Source: Actinomycetota bacterium (GTDB taxonomy: Bacteria; Actinomycetota; Actinomycetes; S36-B12). From it: a stretch of DNA of 64,000 nt. Positions 34,409-41,810 of the stretch are shown here, one piece after another; the stretch's first letter is position 1, and each line of letters starts with the position of its first letter. The notes under the pieces are model-generated. The model did no database searches and was not told the DNA's origin. It saw only the letters and a program-made list of their open reading frames with translations. Location: positions 1 to 64,000 of the forward strand of contig JAUSNB010000039.1 in the NCBI GenBank assembly GCA_030645615.1, in the 5' to 3' direction. Both the position numbers and the translations under genes were made by a program.

Positions 34409-37400
34409 CTACATTGGCTCAATTGTCGGGCCGAGAGCCCGCGGCACGTTTGGAAGGGGCTCTCCCGTGATGTCATGGGCGAGTGGGCTGCTATCGAATC
34501 CGCGGGCCTCGATGGCGGCGGCGACTTTCGCGATGATGGCGTCCCGGCGGGCGTCGGAACTGGCGAGGAGCAACTGCTCGAGTTCGGCTCCTTCTGCGAT
34601 GTCGGCGATGTTGACGATGGCGACGACGTCGTTGCGGTGGCGGGTGAGGGCGACGTATGTGCTGGACAGGTCGCGTTCGGGTCCGAAGTCTATGACGAGG
34701 GAGTCGACGGTCTGTCCTTGCAGCTTGTGCGTGGTCATGGCGTAGCCGTGGCAGGCGTGGGTGACGGCCTGCCGCGCGGTCAAGTGGTCGATGTGCTCGC
34801 CGGCGTCGTCCCAGTAGGTGATGTCGATGCCGTCATCGCTGATGGCGGTCACGAGTGCGCGGGTGCCGTTTGCGAGCGATGGCCGAGCCTTCCGGTGGAT
34901 GTTGGTCATGATGAGGATCTGGTCGCCCTCGGCGTAGGCGACGGTCCTGCCCTTGGCGGTGTAGGGGTAGTCGGGGCCGGTGATCCAGCCGCGCTGGCGG
35001 GCCTCGCGCCGGGCGAGGGTATTGAGGATGTCGACCTGGTCGTTCCGGTCCGACTCGAGCCCCGTCCCCAGCACGCGGTCGCGTGTGGTGGGCGCCTGCT
35101 CAGCACGCTCGGCCCATGCGCTGATGAGGATCTGCTCGGCATGGGTCTGACTCGTGGCGACGACCAGCTGGTCGGCGTCAGCGAGGAGGAGCAGTGCCTC
35201 CTCGGCGTTGCCGTCGCGCAGGAAGGCGGCGCATTCACGTCCGATGTCGGTTTGCTGGCGCAGGTTCTCGACCAGCTCAGCGCCCGGTCGGGCGGCGTGG
35301 AGGCGGCCGAACGGGCCAGAGGCGTCGACGGACTGCAACTGCTGGGGGTCGCCGATCATGGTGACGGTGATGCCGTTCTCGGCGGTCCACTCCAGGACGG
35401 TGGCGAGATCCTTCGCCCCGATCATGGAGGCCTCGTCGATGACGAGGTGGTCCATGGCGGGGATGGCGTAGCGGCGGCGGACCGCCGCGCCGCGATGCCG
35501 ATCGCGGGGGTAGCGGGAGCGGGACAGGCGGTCGGCTTCGGCGCGGGCCGGGTGCTGCGGGTTGCGGGCGAAGTCGATGCGGGTGGTCAGCCAGGTGACG
35601 GTGCCGGCCTGGACGCGGGCCGCGTCGCGCATGGCCTGCGCGGCGATCGCGGCGACGCAGATCCCGAACACGTTCCGACCGGCGAGGCCGAGGGCGACGC
35701 GGGCAGCGTCGATGGCGGTGGTCTTCCCCGACCCAGCGGCGCCGACCACGGTGGACACGCGATCTGCGCCGGTGGTCATCTGCCGGAACAGCGCCTCCTG
35801 CCCGGCGGTGAGGGCCCGACCGCTGGCCTCCCACCCGGAGTCCGAGCGGTAACGGGTGAGGCCGTCGTCGGCCTGCTCCTGGGTGAGGCGGTGGGCGTTG
35901 GCGTCGACCCCGGCGGCGAACGCGGTGAAGACGCGTTCCTCGGCGGCCGCTACGGGGTTGGACGCCCACTGCAGGGTGCCGACGCGCCCGCGGGCACGGG
36001 TGACGCCGACGGTGAACTCGCGCCTCTTCACGGTGCGGGCCAGTTCCACGAGCCGGTCGTCGCCCCAGTCGTGAGGGGTGAAGAACCGCAAAGCGGCCTC
36101 GAGGCGGGCGGAGATCTCGGCGGGCTTGTGCTCGCACACCACCTCCTCGATGGTCCGTGCCCACAGGTCGTCGTCCCACTGATCGGGCTGGTCAGCGGGG
36201 TCGAACGGGGCCAAGGTGAACGCGGCCGTCAGGTCGATTCCGGCTTCTGTGGCGCGGGCGTGCATGCGGTCGCGGATCTCGGTCCAGGTGAGGAGCTGGT
36301 CGTCCTTGCGGCCGGTGACGTGGCGTTTGGCGCGGTTGTCGATCAGCTGGGCGGCGCGACGGCTCATCGCCAGCGGCTGGCCGGCCGCGAGCCGGAGTTT
36401 CTCGGCCTGCACGGCGGCGTGGCCTTGGGAGTAGAAGGCCATCACGTCGGGGTCGGCGCCGGTGACCTCCCACTGCTGGGTGCGGTGGTCCATCTCCCAC
36501 GAATCGACCAGCCCGCGTTCGACGGACAGGGCACGCAGGCGCCGCTCGAACTGGGCTTGCAGCCACCAGGAGTGGTTGAGCAGGTCGGTCCCGCCGGTCG
36601 CGAGGCCGCGTTCCTTGCCGTCGATGCAGAGCACGCGGTTGGGGATCATCACGTGGCCGTGCAGGTGCGGGTCCAAGGCACGGGAGTGGGCCTCGACGCT
36701 GACGGTGGCGGCGTAGCCCAAGCCGCGGATCGCGGGCGCCGACTGCCCACCGCCTTCGTGGCCGCTGCGCCCGTGACCGACGCGGCGCATCAGCTCGTCG
36801 AGGGCGTCGCGGCTGGCATCACGGACCAGGTTGAGCCACTGCTCGCGCGTGTCCGGCGGCGCAAGGAGGGCAGCGACGGACAGGGACTTGGGGCAGGTGA
36901 GGGTCATCTCGAACCCGGCAACGCCGGATGGCATGCGGATCTCAGCGTCGGCCGCAACCGCGGCCCACACCGCGGCACCCAGCAACTCGTCGTCGAGGTT
37001 CAGGTCGAAGTCCGCGCCCCGCTCCTGCTCGGTCGCACGAGTCTGGAGGTCGCGCTGGTGCGCGCCAACGCGGCGCATCAGCTCGCCCCGGTCGATCCGG
37101 AACGCCGGCGGATCGACCGGCTGCCCTACCGAGACATCCTTCCCGTAGAGGGTCCAGGCGTGCTCGTTGGAGCGCAGCAGGTTCTTGGCGGTCTTGAAGG
37201 CGACCGTGCCGCGACGCCGTTTCCCGGCCTTGGACAGGGCGCCCATCTGGGCTCTCAGGTCGCGGCCGTCGTGGACGCTCAGCGGGTCGATCCCGGCCCC
37301 GTCGCAGGCCTCCTGGATGACCGACCACAGGGGTCCGGTGGCGATCCGGGCGTTCGGATTGCGGCGCACCCGGGCGTTAATGCACTCGCCCGTACGGCGG

Positions 37401-37690
37401 TCGATGCCGAACATCGCATCGCGCACGATCACCCCGTCCGCGGCGCTCACGCGGTCCCCCGGTCGATACAGCAGGAGCTCGGCAGTCGCCCCGTCGCCGA
37501 GGAACCACACGGCCCGCGAGTCCGTCGCGGTGTCGCCGAGGCGGTAGTCGACCTGGATCTCGATGGCCTGCTGCGACAGGGACTTCTCGGGGCGGATTCC
37601 CCCGAGCCGGTAGCCGACCTGGATGGCGAGATTCGCGCCGTGGCGCATCCGATCGAGGTGTCCACTACGCGGCATGACGCACCCCGACAC
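34409..37690 (-). CDS. MobF-family conjugative relaxase-helicase (TraA/TrwC-like)
   Basis: Up to 1093 residues (starts at 37690, 37675 or 37648 are possible). The relaxase domain covers the first 450 residues: candidate catalytic tyrosines lie in two similar segments, IQVGYRLG (23-30) and IQVDYRLG (45-52), and the metal-binding His triad is DPHLHGHV (about 340-347). The second half is a RecD-like helicase with Walker A GAAGSGKTT (about 650-658), Walker B MDHLVIDEASM and the QRQ-like TTHKLQGQTVDSLVID block. It would nick at oriT, stay bound to the 5' end and unwind the strand. It is divergent from the small membrane-protein gene at 37777. Confidence 0.93.
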   Translation of the reverse strand: MSGCVMPRSGHLDRMRHGANLAIQVGYRLGGIRPEKSLSQQAIEIQVDYRLGDTATDSRAVWFLGDGATAELLLYRPGDRVSAADGVIVRDAMFGIDRRTGECINARVRRNPNARIATGPLWSVIQEACDGAGIDPLSVHDGRDLRAQMGALSKAGKRRRGTVAFKTAKNLLRSNEHAWTLYGKDVSVGQPVDPPAFRIDRGELMRRVGAHQRDLQTRATEQERGADFDLNLDDELLGAAVWAAVAADAEIRMPSGVAGFEMTLTCPKSLSVAALLAPPDTREQWLNLVRDASRDALDELMRRVGHGRSGHEGGGQSAPAIRGLGYAATVSVEAHSRALDPHLHGHVMIPNRVLCIDGKERGLATGGTDLLNHSWWLQAQFERRLRALSVERGLVDSWEMDHRTQQWEVTGADPDVMAFYSQGHAAVQAEKLRLAAGQPLAMSRRAAQLIDNRAKRHVTGRKDDQLLTWTEIRDRMHARATEAGIDLTAAFTLAPFDPADQPDQWDDDLWARTIEEVVCEHKPAEISARLEAALRFFTPHDWGDDRLVELARTVKRREFTVGVTRARGRVGTLQWASNPVAAAEERVFTAFAAGVDANAHRLTQEQADDGLTRYRSDSGWEASGRALTAGQEALFRQMTTGADRVSTVVGAAGSGKTTAIDAARVALGLAGRNVFGICVAAIAAQAMRDAARVQAGTVTWLTTRIDFARNPQHPARAEADRLSRSRYPRDRHRGAAVRRRYAIPAMDHLVIDEASMIGAKDLATVLEWTAENGITVTMIGDPQQLQSVDASGPFGRLHAARPGAELVENLRQQTDIGRECAAFLRDGNAEEALLLLADADQLVVATSQTHAEQILISAWAERAEQAPTTRDRVLGTGLESDRNDQVDILNTLARREARQRGWITGPDYPYTAKGRTVAYAEGDQILIMTNIHRKARPSLANGTRALVTAISDDGIDITYWDDAGEHIDHLTARQAVTHACHGYAMTTHKLQGQTVDSLVIDFGPERDLSSTYVALTRHRNDVVAIVNIADIAEGAELEQLLLASSDARRDAIIAKVAAAIEARGFDSSPLAHDITGEPLPNVPRALGPTIEPM

Positions 37691-37776
37691 GGGCCGTGGA
37701 AGCTCTTCCAGAACTGACGACGCAACGGTCGCGGGACTGGCAGGTTCCGCGAGGGCCGACGGCCGGAGGCATCCGG
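37691..37776. promoter_or_regulatory. Inverted-repeat-rich gap upstream of the relaxase; candidate oriT or operator
   Basis: Only 86 bp separate the relaxase from a divergent gene. It contains TGGAAG-CT-CTTCCA (37697-37710), a perfect 6-bp inverted repeat, and GGCC-GAC-GGCC (37754-37764). MobF origins of transfer often lie beside the relaxase gene and carry inverted repeats near nic. Placement and repeats make this a candidate only; it may simply hold promoters. Confidence 0.3.
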
Positions 37777-37986
37777 ATGCCAGCCCGGTTGGTGGATTGC
37801 TTCTGGTTCGTGCCTTGGTTCGTCTGGTTGCTGATCTGGTTTCTGCTGGTGGTCATGGTGCTGTGGCCGTGGTTCATGGTTCTTGTGCCTGTCCTTGTCG
37901 TGGTTGTCGTGCTTGGTGTCGATGCTGTTGTCCTGTGCCTGTTCCTGTGTTCGGGGTGGGTGTTTCGCGCCGCGTCGCCGCCGTGA
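37777..37986 (+). CDS. Small, very hydrophobic membrane protein
   Basis: 69 residues from ATG 37777, preceded by a textbook ribosome site (GGAGG, 7-base spacing). Two almost continuous membrane helices rich in Trp, Phe and Val run through residues 9-60 (FWFVPWFVWLLIWFLLVVMV...). The biased base composition could create such a frame by chance, but the ribosome site and position support a gene. Function unknown; a small T4SS or entry-exclusion component is possible. Confidence 0.5.
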   Translation: MPARLVDCFWFVPWFVWLLIWFLLVVMVLWPWFMVLVPVLVVVVVLGVDAVVLCLFLCSGWVFRAASPP

Positions 37987-38176
37987 GGCGTCATCGGTCC
38001 TCCTGAGATTCGCGAGCGCCGGAGTGGGGCTCTTGCCCTGACCACGCGGCGGCCGCCCCGGTGCCGCGCAACGTGGACGCCGGGTCGCAGCAAACTCGCG
38101 CGCTACCGGAGTCGCTGGACCCGTCGTAGTTAGTGAAGGCCTCCCACATCGGACGGCCCCGACGACGGGATCAGCG

Positions 38177-38467
38177 ATGACCACCGACTTCCTCACCGCA
38201 TCGGCGGATGCGAACAGGACCCTGCAGGCCGCCCGGGCGCACCATGCGCGCCTCAAGGGGCGGGCCGATGAGCGACTGGCTAGCGCGCTCACCCGGCACA
38301 GGGCCGAGCTTGCGGTGGCCGCCGGCGTCGAGGCGGCCGCCTGGCGCAAGCTCATGACGGTCCCCGGGATGACGCTCGCCACCGCCAGTCGGATCGGCGA
38401 GACGCCGGTGAGCGCCGTGCGCCGCTGGCTGGCCACCGCGCCGATCGACGTCACGTCATGCAAATGA
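38177..38467 (+). CDS. Small hypothetical ICE protein
   Basis: 96 residues, mostly helical and basic (ANRTLQAARAHHARLKGRAD; HRAELAVAAGVEAAAWRKLM), ending with a helix-turn-helix-like stretch (TLATASRIGETPVSAVRRWL). It may bind DNA. It overlaps the following secreted-protein gene by 10 nt, so the two are coupled. No family is recognised. Confidence 0.65.
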   Translation: MTTDFLTASADANRTLQAARAHHARLKGRADERLASALTRHRAELAVAAGVEAAAWRKLMTVPGMTLATASRIGETPVSAVRRWLATAPIDVTSCK

Positions 38468-39129
38468 CGCCCCGGCACCTGGTCCTGTCGTGCGGCGCCC
38501 TGCTCGCCGGCGGCGCGGTGTTCGGCGTCGTCACGACGCTGGCACCGTCGGTGAGCCTGCCGACCGCGACCGCGGAGACCCCCACGGCGACACCCAGTGG
38601 TCTGGGTGACGAGCAGATCACCTACCCCGCGGCACCGGACGCGGCCGCGTCGCCGACGGCACTCGCCTCTCGCCCAGCAGCGTTACCCCCATCGCCCACC
38701 GCATCGCCCTCTCAGGAATCCCCGTTCGCGTCCACGACACCGTCGACGCCGGCGCCGGTTTCCTCGCCGTCGACTCCGCGCGCGACACCGCGAGCGACCC
38801 GGGCGCCACGTCCCCCCGCGACACCGGCCCCGGCCCAGCGACCCGCCCCCGCAGCGACTCCTCCGGTGGTGAGCAAGGCACCGCAGCGCACGACGGTGCT
38901 CGGCGGATGGCACGCGCCGAGCCTGCACGTCGGGGCAAACACGATCGTGCTTCCGCGGTTGGACTCCGCGGCGCGGGTGCGGGTGACGGTGGGGTGCTCA
39001 CCGAGCAGCACCTGCCAGGTGTCCGGCGACCAACTCGTGATCGACTCGGCCGCGACCTCGGTCACCGTCACCTGGTGGGCGCCAGCGAACGGCGACTACT
39101 CGTCGTGGCAGGTGTCCCGTGGCCTGTGA
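38458..39129 (+). CDS. Secreted protein with Pro/Thr/Ser-rich linker
   Basis: 223 residues. An N-terminal hydrophobic segment (HLVLSCGALLAGGAVFGVVTTLA) acts as signal or anchor. Residues 35-140 are a Pro/Ala/Thr/Ser linker suited to crossing the cell wall. The last 80 residues form a small beta-rich domain with two Cys (VGCSPSSTCQVSG). It is likely exposed at the surface and could aid mating-pair contact. It converges with the TetR gene, 7 bp away. Confidence 0.75.
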   Translation: MQMTPRHLVLSCGALLAGGAVFGVVTTLAPSVSLPTATAETPTATPSGLGDEQITYPAAPDAAASPTALASRPAALPPSPTASPSQESPFASTTPSTPAPVSSPSTPRATPRATRAPRPPATPAPAQRPAPAATPPVVSKAPQRTTVLGGWHAPSLHVGANTIVLPRLDSAARVRVTVGCSPSSTCQVSGDQLVIDSAATSVTVTWWAPANGDYSSWQVSRGL

Positions 39130-39136
39130 CCAGCGG

Positions 39137-39847
39137 CTAAGGCTTGATGAGCGGCAGCAGCTGTCGGACCGCGACGTCGATGCGCCTGTCGGTCGACCCG
39201 GCCGGCTTCCGTCCGATGAACGACTCCACCATCGCACCAGTGATGAACGTCGACACCACGTCCGCGCTCACGTCCTCGCGGATCGCGCCCGCGGCCTGGT
39301 CCCGTGTCACGAACGTGGAGATCACCGCGCGCCGCGGTGCCAGCACGTGGTCCCGGAAGGCCCCCAGGAGCTCGGGCACCGTGTTGCGGTAGACGATCGC
39401 GTTGGCCAACACCGGCACGAGGTACTCCGGGTGCGCTGCGCTGATGCTGAGTGCACGGCTGACACGGACCTCCAGGGCGTCGTCCCCATCGATCCATCCC
39501 GCCATCGTCGGGAGCTGCCCGATCGCGGCGACCGCAAGATCGACCTTCGTCGCGTAGTGCCGGTAGATGGTGCGCGTGGAGGCGCCCGCCGCGCGGGCGA
39601 CCTCGTCCATGCCCATCCCGGCGTAGCCGAATTCGGCGAGCAGGCGCAGCGCCTCGCGCGCGAACTGGACGTGGACCTGCTCCCATGCCTCGCCGCCCTC
39701 CCGGACCCCCAGGGGGCTGCGACGCCGGCCGGACGGGAACCGATCCGGATCTTGGGGCACCGCGGAAGTAGCGGCTCGTGCCGGTTTCGCCGTGCGGTTC
39801 GCCGCTGTCGAGCCGCCGCGCTTGCTAGTGATCGGTCGCTTCGCCAT
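39137..39847 (-). CDS. TetR-family regulator within the ICE
   Basis: 236 residues with a basic N-terminus, then the TetR DNA-binding domain: ALRLLAEFGYAGMGMDEVAR and AGASTRTIYRHYATKVDLAVAA. The C-terminal helical domain runs to residue 230. It is divergent from the secreted Fn3-type gene (107-bp gap) and could repress it and itself. Regulation of surface protein production upon a cell-cell or chemical cue is a guess. Confidence 0.9.
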   Translation of the reverse strand: MAKRPITSKRGGSTAANRTAKPARAATSAVPQDPDRFPSGRRRSPLGVREGGEAWEQVHVQFAREALRLLAEFGYAGMGMDEVARAAGASTRTIYRHYATKVDLAVAAIGQLPTMAGWIDGDDALEVRVSRALSISAAHPEYLVPVLANAIVYRNTVPELLGAFRDHVLAPRRAVISTFVTRDQAAGAIREDVSADVVSTFITGAMVESFIGRKPAGSTDRRIDVAVRQLLPLIKP

Positions 39848-39954
39848 GGTCCCACCCTACGACGAAGTGGCAGCACACGTTTTGGTTCCGCACTCACCGG
39901 GACTCACCCCTGTTTCATCCACACCGGCCCACCGCCGGTCAGAAGGGAACGATC

Positions 39955-41133
39955 ATGATCACCACCCGACGGGCAGCATCTGCCCTGGCCCTGGCCCTCG
40001 CCGCCGCCGCGGTCCTCGTCTTCGCCGCACCTGCTTCCGCGGACACCATCGCGGTCGAGACACCACCGGTCGTCCTTGCCCAGGACACCACCCCCGCACC
40101 AGCCACGATCCCTGCCGACGTCGTCGGCATCGACGCGAACATCGTCGGCGGCCTGACCATCACCGGTCATCAGGGCAAGCGGGTCTCCGCGACCGCGAAG
40201 GGCCGCGCCACGCGGTCCATCACCACGAGTGCCAACACACCGGCCGTCATCAAGGGCCTGGTCCCCGGTGTCCGCTACACCATCACCATCGGGGGCCGGA
40301 GAATCGCGACCGCGATCCCGCTCGCCCAAGTCGGTGCCTCATCCGGCCTGCACGTCGAGACCACCACCACGACCGGAACCGTCCAGCTCTCCTGGACCCA
40401 CATCGCGGCCCCTCATGAGGGTACCGACGTCACGTACGACATCACCGCCACCCCGCTGACTGGCGACGGCACGGACGGCCCCGACGTCATCACCACTACG
40501 GGCACCGGTACCACGGCCACCCTGACGGGCTTGGCTAGCACTTCGCGGTACCGGTTCTCCGTCACACCCCGCAACACCGCCAGCACCGGGCGCGCCACCA
40601 TCGCGACCATGACCACCACCCTCGCCGACCTCACCGGAGCCCCACCCACCGCGCCCGAACCAACGCCCCCGACTCCCCAGCCAACCACCACCGCGCCAGC
40701 ACCCGCACCTGCACCTGCACCTGCACCTGCACCTGCCACCAAGACGATCTACGTCTGCCCCGCAGGGTTCCCGGAGAACAGCTCCGGGGTGTGCGAGAAG
40801 ACCGCCCCCTACACGTTCACCACCACCGCGTACACCTACCACGCGGTCAACGTGTACGGGTACGGGCAGGTCGACTGGGCCTACTCCTGGGGGCACTGCG
40901 CCGGCGCAGGCACGTCCGGCAACTGGGCCAACGGCGACCCCTACTGCCGCACCGCGGTGTACGGCGACAACGCCGTCATCGGCACCCAGAACGTCAAGGA
41001 CGCCACCCCGCTCGGCGCCACCGACACCGGCAGCACCTGGTCCACCAAGGACCCCGCCCCCACCGGCTACGCCGACAACGGCACGGCGTGGGTCAAGACC
41101 GTGGCCAAGGTGCCCACCGTCGTCGCGGCCTAG
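39955..41133 (+). CDS. Secreted protein with fibronectin-III-like domains
   Basis: 392 residues. A classical signal peptide (TTRRAASALALALAAAAVLV...ASA-D) is followed by one or two Fn3-like beta domains (VQLSWTHIAAPHEGTDVTYD; TATLTGLASTSRYRFSVTPR). A Pro-Ala-Thr linker (about 225-262) leads to a C-terminal domain rich in Tyr, Trp and paired Cys (IYVCPAGFPENSSGVCEKTA; WGHCAGAG). It is probably an adhesin-like surface protein. The TetR gene is divergently adjacent. The C-terminal domain is not recognised. Confidence 0.8.
   Translation: MITTRRAASALALALAAAAVLVFAAPASADTIAVETPPVVLAQDTTPAPATIPADVVGIDANIVGGLTITGHQGKRVSATAKGRATRSITTSANTPAVIKGLVPGVRYTITIGGRRIATAIPLAQVGASSGLHVETTTTTGTVQLSWTHIAAPHEGTDVTYDITATPLTGDGTDGPDVITTTGTGTTATLTGLASTSRYRFSVTPRNTASTGRATIATMTTTLADLTGAPPTAPEPTPPTPQPTTTAPAPAPAPAPAPAPATKTIYVCPAGFPENSSGVCEKTAPYTFTTTAYTYHAVNVYGYGQVDWAYSWGHCAGAGTSGNWANGDPYCRTAVYGDNAVIGTQNVKDATPLGATDTGSTWSTKDPAPTGYADNGTAWVKTVAKVPTVVAA
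40699..40734 (+). repeat. Hexanucleotide tandem repeat encoding (Ala-Pro)n
   Basis: One GCACCC followed by five GCACCT units in frame within the secreted-protein gene. It encodes the Ala-Pro linker. Such short in-frame repeats expand and contract by slippage and would change linker length without shifting the frame. Confidence 0.85.
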
Positions 41134-41169
41134 TACTCACCTGGTGGGCAGTGCCCGGCTGCACACAAC

Positions 41170-41200
41170 TTGACTTATTTAGGTTTTTTATGGGTAGACT
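41170..41200 (+). promoter_or_regulatory. Candidate sigma-70-type promoter of the small membrane-protein gene
   Basis: TTGACT (41170-41175) and TAGACT (41195-41200) with a 19-base AT-rich spacer stand out in this GC-rich context. Spacing is slightly long. The gene start at 41228 follows with a good ribosome site. Confidence 0.4.
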
Positions 41201-41227
41201 TCACGGGGAGTCGCTAGGAGGAACCTC

Positions 41228-41488
41228 ATGCCACTGCTCTTCGCCATCGTCGGAATCGTCGCGCTCTGCCTGTCGCTTGTCGTCTTAGTCGGACCCGTCC
41301 TCCTAGTCGTGGGCGTGATCCAGGCGGTACAGATCGCTCGCCATGGGGGTTCGGCTGCGACCTTGACGTCGGGTGTGGCGGCCCCTGGGTCCCCGGACGA
41401 CGGGCGCCTGGCCGACACGGCGTTTGCTGACCTCATCAGCCGTGAATGGCCTCGGGAGCCAACCGTCATGCGGCCGCACGGACACTGA
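41228..41488 (+). CDS. Small membrane protein
   Basis: 86 residues from ATG 41228, preceded by AGGAGG with 6-base spacing. One long N-terminal hydrophobic region (residues 3-37, LLFAIVGIVALCLSLVVLVGPVLL and on) could be one or two helices; the rest is soluble and ends in a His-rich tip. Function unknown. It has its own promoter-like sequence. Confidence 0.65.
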   Translation: MPLLFAIVGIVALCLSLVVLVGPVLLVVGVIQAVQIARHGGSAATLTSGVAAPGSPDDGRLADTAFADLISREWPREPTVMRPHGH

Positions 41489-41810
41489 CCCCTGGTTGCT
41501 GCCCGAAAGCTGCGGACGCATGTTGCGGACGCTGCGTAACACGAACGCCAGGCCGCGAGTCCCAGCGCACGCACTCCCCACACTTGCCGACCTTGGCTCG
41601 TCCGCCTTCGCTGTACAGACGCTCGGTCCGCACAACGCGCGCGAATAGCAGGTTTGTGACCACCAGCTGGTCGCGCACTCGAGCCTCGAAGCCGCCACGG
41701 ACCCGTACCCGACGCTCCCGGAACCGGCGCCTTGCCTGGACTTCGACGCCCAGCGTGGCTGTGAGGAGTGCCCTGTGACTCGGCTGATCCAACGGCTCAT
41801 TCCGATGCCG
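41489..41810. other. 322-bp interval without a supported gene
   Basis: Lies between the small membrane-protein gene and the end of the restriction-modification gene, which converge. Open frames on both strands are short and lack ribosome sites. Confidence 0.4.

Noticed and set aside
34475-37717. 1080-residue open frame on the plus strand, antisense to the relaxase
   Set aside because: It is a shadow created by high-GC codon use of the real gene. Its protein is Gly/Val/Asp-biased without motifs, whereas the minus strand encodes a full MobF relaxase.
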